This document shows, piece by piece, positions 1 through 7,933 of a DNA stretch of 64,000 bases. The notes below the pieces were generated by a model that was given only the letters and a program-made list of their open reading frames with translations, was not told where the DNA came from and ran no database searches. Source of the stretch: Thermoleophilia bacterium (GTDB taxonomy: Bacteria > Actinomycetota > Thermoleophilia > UBA2241). How positions within the stretch are numbered: the stretch's first letter is position 1; each line of letters opens with the position of its first letter. The position numbers and the translations under genes are program-made. Where the stretch lies: assembly GCA_041393415.1 (NCBI GenBank), contig JAWKKE010000002.1, positions 62,001-126,000 of the forward strand, given 5' to 3'.

Positions 1-76
1 GGCAGATTTGCACACAAGAAGAGGAAGGACTGGCGTCGCCACCAGAGTCAACGAGCTGCGTGGGTCTTGTCGACTG

Positions 77-2824
77 TTATGGAAGCTGGCGTGTAGGGAG
101 CGGGATGATCCTCGCGTGTCCGTCGCAAGCGCGGTGAAGCATGTCGGCGGTTGCTGGGTGGCACGTGAAGAAGAGGCATTGCGCGCCAGCCGTCGCGGCG
201 GCGATGTGAGCGGCCATGGCCGCGGCGCGTCGAGGATCGAAGTTGACGAGACAGTCGTCCATGATGAGGGGGAGTTCCTGGCCGCGGATGGCGAACTCCG
301 CGGCCAGCGCAAGGCGTATGGTCAGGTACAGCTGCTCGGCGGTGCCGCGGCTCAGCTGATCCGGCCTGAGGCGTGCGCCGTCATACTGTTCGACGAGGAT
401 CTCATCGGATTCCGCGTCGACGACCTGTACCACCGCGCGGTAGCGGCCGGCCGTGACAGTCGAAAAGGCGCGTGAAGCGCGTTCGAGAACGCCGGGCTGA
501 CGATCGCGGGCGTAGCTCCGCAGCGTATCGCGGACAAGGGCCTCCGCCATCGCCGCCACGCGATATTCGTGCGCGGCGGCGGCGATCTCGGTTCGCGTTA
601 CTTCGAGCTCCGCTTCGAGACGCGGCACGTCGGCCGACTCCTCAAGGCGTGCGCGAGCAGTCTGAGCGTCGCGACGTGCCTCGATCGCCGTCGTTCGGGC
701 GTTGCTTGCCAGGCGTTCCGCGATCGACAGGGAGTCCAGTCTGGCGGCCCAGGAGGCTGGGTCGCCAGACTCGAGGTCTGTCCGTGCCTTGGCGGCCTGA
801 TCGTGAAGAGCGGCGAGTGCGACCTGCACGCGACGCTCGTGTTCGTCTCGCTGATGGGCGACACGAGCGCGACGTTCGAGATCGGTGGCTAGCGCCGCGA
901 GGCGCCGTTCGAGATCGGCGCCAACGACGCCGTCCGCCGCGGCCGCAGATCGAAGGGCGCTCCCCGCAACCAGATCCCATTGCCGGCGTTCGTCGCGCAC
1001 GATCGCAATAGCGTGGTCCGCGCGCTCCTGCAATTGCGCAGCCGAGCGCGCCCGATGGGCGCTGTCGAGCAACTCGAGCGCTCCCTCCGGGGTGACCGCA
1101 GGGAGTTCCCGCAAGTGGGTCCAACTCGTCCACTGCGCCTCACTGCGGTCCATGTCGCTCTGTGCTGCAGCTTGCGCTGCGACGAGTCGCTCCAGGCGCG
1201 CGCGGCCCTGGACCAGCTTGCGTTCAATCTCCTCGACCTGAGCTTGAGTTCCATCGCAGGCGAGGCGTTGATCACGCTCTCGGCTCAGCGTGGTCTCAAG
1301 GGAGTCAAGCTCGGCTGCCGTCGGGCGTGGACTGAGGCCGAGCGCTGCGCCGGTGGTAGTCACATCGCTGCGAAGTCGTTCAAGAGCATCTCGACCGGCA
1401 GCCGTGTCGGGGTCGGCATGGTGGGTGGCGCGCCGGAGGGCGAACGCCGAACCGGCGAGCGCGAGTGCGGCGATCGCAAAGCCTCCGGCCAGCTGAATCG
1501 TGTCTGCGAACATCGCGACGAGCGCGCCGACGAGGCTGAGAATGGCCGCGACTGCCAGCGCCAGCCACACGCTGGATCGGGATTCCTGGGCGGTCGACTG
1601 AAGCTCGGCCAACTCGAGCTCGCGGAGCCGGCTGCGCAACCCTCGCAGGACCATCTCTTTCCCGGTCGTCGTGTTCAGGCTCGGGGGTGCGTTCTCGGGC
1701 AGGCGTTGTGCGCAGTAGGCGCAGTCGTCGGCGAGCTCCGCCAGATGTGTCCGTGCGGCCGCCACGGTGGCCTGTGCGGCCGCCACAGCTTGTCTGCCCT
1801 CGTCCAGCCTCTGCGCCCAGGCGCGCACCTGGTCACGCGTCGCCAGGGAGTCGTCAAGTGCCTCGAGTCGGGCTCGATCCCATCCGTGACCGAGCGCGTG
1901 GAGATGCCGCTCCAGATCGCCATTCGCGGCGTCCCGCTCCGCAGCGAGGTCCGGGAGCGTCGCCTCGCGGCTCTTGAGAATGTGGAGCTGGGCGGTGAGT
2001 GAGGCCACTTCATCTACCAGGGCTGGATCGGTGGGTACTGGCAACTGGGCGAGAGCGTGCTCCGCTTCTTGTAGCCCCCGCCATTCCGGCAGGAGAGATG
2101 TAAGCGCTTCGTAGTAGCGCCGATCGGCGGCAATCTCTTCGAGCTGTTCATCGCGTGACGCCAATTGCGCCTCGGCGTGCCCCTCGGCGGCAACGAGATC
2201 CGGATACTCGAGCGCCCGGCGCCTCGCCTCGCGAAGCTCCTCCTGAAGGCTGAGGGCAACGCGCGCCAGGTCATTGAGGACGGCTTTGCCGGCGCGCTGC
2301 TTGAGTAAGTCCGCTTGGGTGCTCGCAAGATCCTTGAGGACGGCGCGCGCCGAGTGACCGGCACCGCTGATGCCGACTGAGAAGATTCGCTCGCGTACGC
2401 CTTCCGCGTTGAGCGTCGCGAATTGTTGGAGCTCATCGAGGCTGAAGGCGAAGACGGAAGCGAAGAGCGTGGCATCGACTCCCAAGAGCAGAGAGCGCAG
2501 ATCTGCCTCGTCGCCGGCGTGTCCGTCAGGACGCAACACCTCGAGTGTCTTCCGTGGCTCCGCGTAGCGGCGCAGGCGCCAGAGGCCGCTGTCGCCGCTG
2601 AGCACAATGCTGCCGCCGTGACGACCACCCGCCACGGGTGGATACTGACGTTCTCGGCGCCGTCCGTCCGGAAAACCGAAGAGCATGGCGCGGAGAAAGG
2701 CGAGCAGTGTACTCTTGCCCGCCTCGTTCTCGCCCACGAAGATCGTGACACCCTCGCCCAGATCGGACATATCCACGTCGTGGAGAACGCCGAAGCCGTC
2801 GACGTGCCAGCTCTGGATCCTCAT
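77..2824 (-). CDS. yhaN: YhaN-like SMC/Rad50-type ATPase
   Basis: A 915-residue ATPase of the YhaN/SbcC-like family, the partner of the YhaO nuclease encoded just upstream. The N-terminal Walker A is GENEAGKST at residues 31-39. Long Ala/Arg/Glu-rich coiled-coil stretches follow. Near residues 425-470 are two hydrophobic helices (WLALAVAAILSLVGALVAMF, then GGFAIAALALAG), which fit the membrane anchor known in YhaN. The ABC-type signature LSRGTAEQL and Walker B LPLIMDDCLVNFD lie near residues 830-860. The ATG at 2822-2824 overlaps the upstream stop (ATGA), so the pair is translationally coupled. I chose this ATG over an in-frame start 43 codons earlier because the earlier part is Arg/Pro-rich and lies inside the neighbour. 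Role in DNA end processing is by family analogy. Confidence 0.88.
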   Translation of the reverse strand: MRIQSWHVDGFGVLHDVDMSDLGEGVTIFVGENEAGKSTLLAFLRAMLFGFPDGRRRERQYPPVAGGRHGGSIVLSGDSGLWRLRRYAEPRKTLEVLRPDGHAGDEADLRSLLLGVDATLFASVFAFSLDELQQFATLNAEGVRERIFSVGISGAGHSARAVLKDLASTQADLLKQRAGKAVLNDLARVALSLQEELREARRRALEYPDLVAAEGHAEAQLASRDEQLEEIAADRRYYEALTSLLPEWRGLQEAEHALAQLPVPTDPALVDEVASLTAQLHILKSREATLPDLAAERDAANGDLERHLHALGHGWDRARLEALDDSLATRDQVRAWAQRLDEGRQAVAAAQATVAAARTHLAELADDCAYCAQRLPENAPPSLNTTTGKEMVLRGLRSRLRELELAELQSTAQESRSSVWLALAVAAILSLVGALVAMFADTIQLAGGFAIAALALAGSAFALRRATHHADPDTAAGRDALERLRSDVTTTGAALGLSPRPTAAELDSLETTLSRERDQRLACDGTQAQVEEIERKLVQGRARLERLVAAQAAAQSDMDRSEAQWTSWTHLRELPAVTPEGALELLDSAHRARSAAQLQERADHAIAIVRDERRQWDLVAGSALRSAAAADGVVGADLERRLAALATDLERRARVAHQRDEHERRVQVALAALHDQAAKARTDLESGDPASWAARLDSLSIAERLASNARTTAIEARRDAQTARARLEESADVPRLEAELEVTRTEIAAAAHEYRVAAMAEALVRDTLRSYARDRQPGVLERASRAFSTVTAGRYRAVVQVVDAESDEILVEQYDGARLRPDQLSRGTAEQLYLTIRLALAAEFAIRGQELPLIMDDCLVNFDPRRAAAMAAHIAAATAGAQCLFFTCHPATADMLHRACDGHARIIPLPTRQLP

Positions 2825-4098
2825 GACTCCCCGTTGAGGGTGAGGCGGTCGATGGCGAGGGCCACGGCCTCGCTGAGGATGCTGTCCACGTCCTCCTCGG
2901 GGATATCTCTCAGGACGCGCCCCACCTGACCGCGCGTGAGCTGAGCGCCGCACTCGGTGACGAAAGCGAGCAACTCCTGCGGGTTGTCCCTGAGTCGCTC
3001 GGAGAGCGCAAGGACTGCGGCCGGGAAGTCGCTGCGGTCGCGCAACGCCTGCATGTCGAGGACGGATGCAGCGCGATCGAGGACGTTCTCGACCCAGACG
3101 AAAGGCGCATGTGCCGCGAAGTGGGCGCGCAGGTCGTCCCTGAGCTGCTCCAGTGCGTCGGCATGACGAAGATCGGCGACGACGGTTCCTCGTCCCTCGA
3201 GAACAACTCGTACCACCAGACCGCGACCAGCGTGCTCGTCACGAAGCTTCTCGAGCCCATCAAGAAGGGCGCCGTGGAGTGCTGGCAGATCGCGGTATTG
3301 GCCCACGTCGAGACGCAACTCGACGAAGCGCACACGATCCAGCGCATGAAACTCCAGACCGAGGACGTCACCCTGGCTGTCTAGCTCGACGAGGTACGCG
3401 CCCTTGGCCCCTAATTCCGAAGGCTTGGGGCTGCGGCCTTGGATGTTGCCAGCGTAGACGACGCACGGGTGGCTCGCACGAAGAACCGCGCGGGCATGGA
3501 TGTGTCCCAGCGCCCAGTAGTCGAGACCGGCGGCTTCGAGGTGCGCAAGCGAACAGGGTGCGGTGACCTCGTGGTCGCCGGAGCTGCCCACCGTCGCGTG
3601 CAGCAGGCCAATGTGCGCGCCTGCCGCCGCAGTCCGATGAAACCCGCTGGCGAGATTCTCGGTCACATGACGACGACTGTGGCTGATGCCGTGCACAGTC
3701 GCCGCCGCTTGTCCCTCGATCAGGAGCGGAACGGATTCCACGGAGTTGGCGGCGAAGACATGTACACGTGCCGGCCATTCGCGAATGGCCGCCCAGCCAT
3801 CGAGCGGATCGTGGTTGCCGTGCACAATGAACGTCGAGACTCCGGCCGCCGAGAGACGCGACAGGCCAGCAAGAACGCGCAGTTGAGCGCGCAGGCCGCG
3901 TTCTGCACCATCGTAGATGTCGCCGGCGAGAAGCATCGCGTGCACGTTCTGGGCCAGTGCGAAATCGACCAGGTTGTCCCACGCCGCCAACGAGGCATCG
4001 CGTAGCGCTCTCGCCACATCGGGTGCCGGGCGTGAGATGCCCTCGAAGGGGGTGTCCAAGTGAAGATCGGCAGCGTGTACTAAACGTATCGCGGTCAT
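2821..4098 (-). CDS. yhaO: YhaO/SbcD-like DNA repair metallophosphoesterase
   Basis: A 425-residue calcineurin-type phosphoesterase. Metal-binding motifs appear in order: HAADLHLD near residue 8, LLAGDIYDG near 57, IVHGNHDP near 90, HATVGSSGDHE, and YWALGHIHAR. This is the SbcD/Mre11/YhaO pattern; family members are Mn-dependent nucleases working with an SMC-like ATPase, here the overlapping YhaN gene. The ATG at 4096-4098 has a GGAG Shine-Dalgarno 7 nt upstream; the longer frame to 4269 crosses the divergent gene and was rejected. The C-terminal third (after residue 300) has no obvious motif but fits the accessory domain of YhaO. First gene of a two-gene minus-strand operon. Confidence 0.9.
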   Translation of the reverse strand: MTAIRLVHAADLHLDTPFEGISRPAPDVARALRDASLAAWDNLVDFALAQNVHAMLLAGDIYDGAERGLRAQLRVLAGLSRLSAAGVSTFIVHGNHDPLDGWAAIREWPARVHVFAANSVESVPLLIEGQAAATVHGISHSRRHVTENLASGFHRTAAAGAHIGLLHATVGSSGDHEVTAPCSLAHLEAAGLDYWALGHIHARAVLRASHPCVVYAGNIQGRSPKPSELGAKGAYLVELDSQGDVLGLEFHALDRVRFVELRLDVGQYRDLPALHGALLDGLEKLRDEHAGRGLVVRVVLEGRGTVVADLRHADALEQLRDDLRAHFAAHAPFVWVENVLDRAASVLDMQALRDRSDFPAAVLALSERLRDNPQELLAFVTECGAQLTRGQVGRVLRDIPEEDVDSILSEAVALAIDRLTLNGES

Positions 4099-4147
4099 CA
4101 AGTCTCCTACGTGACCGTATCTTAGCCCAGGCTGCGGACGGCACGGG

Positions 4148-4159
4148 TATGATCGCGCG
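4148..4159 (+). promoter_or_regulatory. Leaderless-type promoter of the DUF2779-like gene
   Basis: A consensus-like -10 hexamer TATGAT (4148-4153) is followed by exactly 6 nt and then the ATG at 4160, so the transcript would start at or next to the start codon. No Shine-Dalgarno is present. There is no good -35. The same TAnnnT-N6-ATG geometry occurs before polA, uvrB and uvrC. Confidence 0.55.
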
Positions 4160-5443
4160 ATGCGTGCATCACGGCTCTCAAAGTCGCGAATCATGGCGGG
4201 GCTGCAGTGTGGTCGACGGCTATGGCTGAGTGTGTATCGCCCACGGTGCGGCGAGTTCAGTCCGGCCACGGAAGCTCTACTGCATCAAGGCGATGAGGTC
4301 GGGGCGATTGCTCGTCGGCTCTACGGACCAGGCACGATGATCGACGGCTCCGTCGGTCTCAGCCGAGCTGTGCAGTCAACCCGGATGGCGCTGGCATGGC
4401 GTGGGGACCTCACCCTCTTCGAGGCGACGTTTCGCCACAAGGATGTACTGGTGCGCGCCGACGTTCTTGAACGGCGAGACGATGCCTACCGACTCGTCGA
4501 GGTGAAGTCGGCGACAGCTGTGCGCGAGCATCATCTTCGCGATCTGGCCGTCCAGGCATGGGTCGCCGAGGGGGCCGGGGTGACGATTGCGAGACTCACG
4601 CTCGCGACCGTTGATCCGGCATTCACGTACCGCGGAGGCGAAGAGTACAGTGGCCTGCTGTGCGAGACCGATGTAACCGGCGACGTTCGCCGTCTCACGC
4701 AGGACGTTCCCGGATGGATCCGCGGCCTGCGCGAGGTGCTCAACGGACCGCTGCCGATGATCGCCCCGTCCGGCCGGTGTCGTTCCCCCTACGAGTGTCC
4801 GTACATCTCATACTGCGAGGCGCTCGCCGGACGCGTGCCGACCCAACTGCAGGCCGGAATGTCGCGTCGCCAGCTTGACCTGCAAGAGATCGCGCGTGTG
4901 TCCGTAGAACGACCCAATGCCGCCTTGAACGGAGCCTCGTCTCGGCACGCCTTCCTTGCGCTGGGATGGTTCAACTACGCAGTACCTCGGTGGGCGGGAA
5001 CGCGACCATATCAACGGGTGCTCGGGCAATGGTCCTGCCGCATCTACGAAGGGTCCGGTGAGATTCGCCGTTGCGACTTCATCGATCTCACGGACGACGC
5101 TCCACCGCGCCGCGCGGCGCTGTCTCTCTTGAGAGCGCTGGTCGACGTCGATGTCGTCATCGTGGATGGAAGTGATGATGCGCAATGCCTGCGCAACATG
5201 GCATCTTTGCTGCCCGATCATGTCACCGAGGTCGATCGCCTCCTGCAAGGCGTCATCGTCGCGCGTCCCGACGTCGTTGCGGAAGCGTCGACTGTGCATA
5301 TCCTCGCCGCGGCCCGTGACGAGGTTCGTCGCGCCGGCACCACCGGGGAGCGTGTGCTCGAACTCCATAGTGAGCTGGCTGCGGCCTGCGCACTTCGTAG
5401 TCTCGCGCTGGCTCGTCTTGCTCATGAGGGATCGGGCGCATAG
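4160..5443 (+). CDS. DUF2779-like Fe-S / PD-(D/E)XK protein with degenerate C-terminal nuclease domain
   Basis: A 427-residue protein that opens like DUF2779 proteins (LSKSRIMAGLQCGRRLWL). It has a PD-(D/E)XK core: D101, then E114-V-K116 (RADV...VEVKSA). Four cysteines placed as in Cas4/AddB-type 4Fe-4S nucleases are visible: C17 and C207, C213, C219 (GRCRSPYECPYISYC). From about residue 264 the sequence aligns by eye to the DUF2779 RNase H-like domain (PRWAGTRPYQRVLGQWS...), but the usual catalytic DFET is replaced by LGWFNY and the later acidic residues are also gone. I infer an active Fe-S nuclease half and a dead C-terminal half. It is divergent from yhaO/yhaN, which suggests DNA repair or defence. 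Exact function unknown. Confidence 0.75.
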   Translation: MRASRLSKSRIMAGLQCGRRLWLSVYRPRCGEFSPATEALLHQGDEVGAIARRLYGPGTMIDGSVGLSRAVQSTRMALAWRGDLTLFEATFRHKDVLVRADVLERRDDAYRLVEVKSATAVREHHLRDLAVQAWVAEGAGVTIARLTLATVDPAFTYRGGEEYSGLLCETDVTGDVRRLTQDVPGWIRGLREVLNGPLPMIAPSGRCRSPYECPYISYCEALAGRVPTQLQAGMSRRQLDLQEIARVSVERPNAALNGASSRHAFLALGWFNYAVPRWAGTRPYQRVLGQWSCRIYEGSGEIRRCDFIDLTDDAPPRRAALSLLRALVDVDVVIVDGSDDAQCLRNMASLLPDHVTEVDRLLQGVIVARPDVVAEASTVHILAAARDEVRRAGTTGERVLELHSELAAACALRSLALARLAHEGSGA

Positions 5444-5654
5444 ACTTCGCCCATTAGCACCATCGAGACCATCGCGGCTTGGTCGTTTGCTGCCGCAACG
5501 GTATGCCCGTCGGGCACGCGCTGGTTGTGATAGATTGCAAACGTACGTCGCCCGCCCAGGGCGCAACACTGGGCAAAGGAGGCCGGGCAAGAGACAGTAA
5601 GCGAGACCAGTTCGCGAGTGCCTGCTTTAACCAAGAACGGAAGGAGACGCACTT
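5444..5654 (+). promoter_or_regulatory. Amidase upstream region: extended -10, hairpin and strong RBS
   Basis: This non-coding stretch holds an extended -10 (TGA-TAGATT, 5528-5536), a small hairpin GCCCAG/CTGGGC (5554-5559 with 5569-5574), and a strong Shine-Dalgarno GGAAGGAG ending about 8 nt before the ATG at 5655. A second perfect AAAGGAGG (5575-5582) has no start codon at usable distance. The roughly 110-nt leader is long for this window, where several genes look leaderless. Confidence 0.4.
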
Positions 5655-6731
5655 ATGGGTGACTTGATTTCTCGTTACATGTGTTGCGGTATTCAGTACA
5701 GCCCGGTTGAGCTGCACGTCGGCCCCGAGGCCACCGCGCGCAACCTCAAGCGGATGAAGGACTACTTCGACTTCACGTACGAGCAGTACAGCTACATCGC
5801 TGATGCGTCCTGCACCGACTACGCGAAGCAGATCAAGGTCATCGCCTATCCTGAGTACGCCGCCAACGGTTATCCGGCCGGCTCGATGGAAGAGGCTCTG
5901 CGTGCCTCCGAGGAGATCCCCGGTCCGATCACCGAGGAAATCGGCAAGTGGTGCAAGGAGTACGACGTCTACGTCATGTACGGCATGGGCTCCACGGTGC
6001 CGGAGTTCCCGAAGACCTCCTTCGACACCGCCATCATCCAGGATGACAAGGGCGAGGTCGTCCTTCGTTACCACAAGTGCAACCCGTGGATCCCGGATGA
6101 GTACTGGCCGAGCCCGTACGACCTGATCGACATCGGTTGGGACCTCAACAAGTATCCCTATTACCCCGTCGCCAAGACGAGCATCGGTAACTGGGGCTCC
6201 ATGATCTGCAACGACGGTATGACCCCTGAGGGTGGCCGTCAGCTCGCCTTCAACGGCGCCGAGTGTATCTATCACCCCGAGCTCCTCATGGACCCGTGGG
6301 TCATCCCGCCGCTCGAGTACTATGAGCTGCAGAACCGTTGGTGCAGCGTCACCAACATGTGCTACACCCTCGCTCCGCACTCCGGCTGGTCCCCGATCCA
6401 GATGCCGCCGTACGGCATGCAGGGCGGCTCGCTGATCAGCGACTTCGAGGGTCGTCTCCTCTGCCGCTGCCCGCTGGCCGGCGTCGAGAGCACGATGCAG
6501 ACCACGATCGACATCGAGGCTGTGCGCCACTACCGTCAGTCGATGCCGACCCACAACGGTCTCAACAGCTTCAAGGGTGGTCTCTTCGACTACTTCAAGC
6601 GCGACATCACCTACCCGCGTCATCCTCAGATCGCCGAGGATCCCGAGTGGGATATGTACAAGTCCCGCGCCGTCATGCGCGAGGCCATGGATCGCTTCTG
6701 GGGCGACTACTACAAGGACTGCGTCCGCTAA
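5655..6731 (+). CDS. Nitrilase-superfamily amidase (aliphatic amidase/formamidase-like)
   Basis: A 358-residue carbon-nitrogen hydrolase. The Glu-Lys-Cys catalytic triad is visible: E67 (AYPEYAA), K141 (RYHKCNPW) and C185 (GSMICNDGMTPE). The full length without extra domains and the block around C185 resemble the AmiE/AmiF group, which hydrolyses short aliphatic amides or formamide to ammonia. The substrate cannot be fixed from sequence. It is monocistronic: strong upstream RBS, perfect terminator downstream. Codon choice differs from the neighbours, with much CGT for Arg, GGT for Gly and AAG for Lys, as in very highly expressed genes. A large open frame on the opposite strand (5454-6797) is a composition shadow. 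Confidence 0.88.
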   Translation: MGDLISRYMCCGIQYSPVELHVGPEATARNLKRMKDYFDFTYEQYSYIADASCTDYAKQIKVIAYPEYAANGYPAGSMEEALRASEEIPGPITEEIGKWCKEYDVYVMYGMGSTVPEFPKTSFDTAIIQDDKGEVVLRYHKCNPWIPDEYWPSPYDLIDIGWDLNKYPYYPVAKTSIGNWGSMICNDGMTPEGGRQLAFNGAECIYHPELLMDPWVIPPLEYYELQNRWCSVTNMCYTLAPHSGWSPIQMPPYGMQGGSLISDFEGRLLCRCPLAGVESTMQTTIDIEAVRHYRQSMPTHNGLNSFKGGLFDYFKRDITYPRHPQIAEDPEWDMYKSRAVMREAMDRFWGDYYKDCVR

Positions 6732-6777
6732 GAAGTCGCTCTCTCGCTGCGTAAGCAGCAGGCAAGCGTTTGCTTGC

Positions 6778-6818
6778 GACGAAGCCCCCGTTCGCATATC
6801 GCGAACGGGGGCTTCGTC
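6778..6818. terminator. Perfect 18-bp hairpin terminator
   Basis: Arms 6778-6795 and 6801-6818 are exact reverse complements (core GAAGCCCCCGTTCGC) around a 5-nt loop ATATC, followed by CCTAGTTCTT. It sits between the plus-strand amidase and the minus-strand anti-sigma gene, so it can terminate both. Confidence 0.85.
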
Positions 6819-6870
6819 GTCCTAGTTCTTCGGAAGGGATGCGCCCAACGCGGAGCGTCGGCTGCAGCAA

Positions 6871-7314
6871 TCAGTAGGCGGCAGGATTGTCGAGCGCGGG
6901 AACCGCACGAGGATCGCTAAGTCTGAGACGCTTCACGAGTCTCACTGTGGTCCCGTCGGCGGTCTCGTTGAGGTCTACCTCGTCCATGAGCCCGTGCATG
7001 AGAGTGAGGCCAAGACTCTCGGCCGGATCGGCCTCGTCGCCACGCCCATCGCCAGAACGCGCGTCGGTCGAAATGGCATCGCGATCACTGACTCGGACGT
7101 AGACATCGTGGCCGACGATGCTCAACGTGACGACCACAGAGCTGCCGTTGGAGGAATGTCGCAGCGCGCTGTTCAGGGCCTCGACGGCGGCGAGTTCGAT
7201 CTCGGCGGCGGACGAGCGCGCGACTGGATTGGTCTCGAGAATTGATGCGAGCCACTGTCGAAGATCCGCGATCGCTGTGGGTCCGAGCGCCAGCGTGAGA
7301 GTGTAGAGGTCCAT
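6871..7314 (-). CDS. Anti-sigma factor serine kinase (RsbW/SpoIIAB-like HATPase)
   Basis: A 147-residue GHKL ATPase. An N-box-like segment (AAVEALNSALRHSS) near residues 60-75 keeps the Mg-binding Asn. A degenerate G1 region (VRVSDRD) and a G2-like SLGLTLMHGLMDEVDL follow. RsbW-type proteins bind a sigma factor and phosphorylate a STAS-domain antagonist, and such an antagonist is encoded divergently next door. I start it at 7314 because GAAGGAG lies 5 nt upstream; a longer frame to 7437 adds 41 residues without homology. Its target could be the SigB/SigF-type sigma factor at 62.6 kb, though that is inference. Confidence 0.8.
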   Translation of the reverse strand: MDLYTLTLALGPTAIADLRQWLASILETNPVARSSAAEIELAAVEALNSALRHSSNGSSVVVTLSIVGHDVYVRVSDRDAISTDARSGDGRGDEADPAESLGLTLMHGLMDEVDLNETADGTTVRLVKRLRLSDPRAVPALDNPAAY

Positions 7315-7441
7315 CGGCTCCTTCAATCGGCAGACAGAGGGCGCACTTGAGGATCGCAGTGGGACTGTTCCCATACGTCGCTCCTTTGAAGCCCAGTCCA
7401 GGAGATCACGGCAGAGAGTCCTCGCCGTCACCGACAATCGC

Positions 7442-7467
7442 GGTTACTGTTGGATTCATCTGGGTAG
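7442..7467 (+). promoter_or_regulatory. SigB/SigF-type promoter candidate
   Basis: GGTTAC (7442-7447) and GGGTAG (7462-7467), with 15 nt between GTTA and GGGTA, match the GTTT...GGGTAT pattern of general stress sigma factors. It lies upstream of the anti-sigma antagonist, whose promoters are commonly autoregulated by the cognate sigma factor. Confidence 0.5.
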
Positions 7468-7522
7468 GGTGCTGCGCGAGCCTTGGCGGCACAGATGTGA
7501 TTCGACGTGGTTGTGGGGTGTC

Positions 7523-7876
7523 ATGCGGGGAAAGCCGTTGCGAGTGAACCTTGACAGGCCTGATGGGGTCGTCGTGATCGGTCTTGCAGGAGAAGTCGAC
7601 GTCTTCACCGCTGGGGAGTTTCGCGACGTCTTGCTTCGGGCGATTGATACCGGCGCACAGCGAGTCGTGGTGGATGCCGGCAGCGTTACGTTCATGGACT
7701 CCACCGGGCTGGGAGTATTCATCTGCGGGGAGAAGCGCCTTCGACTGCGTGGGGGCCGGCTTGTGATCGCGTGCCACGAGCCCCGCATTGAGCGTCTCTT
7801 TCGCATCACCGGCCTGGATGGGATTCTGTCCTTGCGAGGCACTCGCGAGGAAGCGCTCCAGCTCGCTGCGCAGTAG
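7523..7876 (+). CDS. Anti-sigma factor antagonist (STAS domain)
   Basis: A 117-residue single STAS domain of the SpoIIAA/RsbV type. The conserved phosphorylation loop is present as FMDSTGLGVF with the target serine at S60. The unphosphorylated form would bind the RsbW-like kinase encoded divergently and release the sigma factor. I place the start at ATG 7523, at the natural N-terminus of a STAS domain; the Shine-Dalgarno is weak (GGGG). An in-frame ATG at 7469 would add 18 Trp/Arg-rich residues and would begin inside the candidate promoter zone. Confidence 0.85.
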   Translation: MRGKPLRVNLDRPDGVVVIGLAGEVDVFTAGEFRDVLLRAIDTGAQRVVVDAGSVTFMDSTGLGVFICGEKRLRLRGGRLVIACHEPRIERLFRITGLDGILSLRGTREEALQLAAQ

Positions 7877-7933
7877 AGCCCAGACGCAGGCACGATCCCC
7901 ATGCCTGAGACACCACGGGCCCGTCCGCGGGTC

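Noticed and set aside
5575..5582. Perfect AAAGGAGG before the amidase
   Set aside because: No start codon within usable distance; the real RBS is the GGAAGGAG just before 5655.
5454..6797. 447-codon open frame on the minus strand opposite the amidase
   Set aside because: It is antisense to a clear nitrilase-family gene, repeats Val/Leu/Asp/Gly from reverse-complement codons, has no RBS and spans a terminator.
6778..6818. LexA-like box from TTCGC...GCGAA in the amidase terminator
   Set aside because: The half-sites are in the wrong orientation and spacing; the element is a perfect terminator hairpin.
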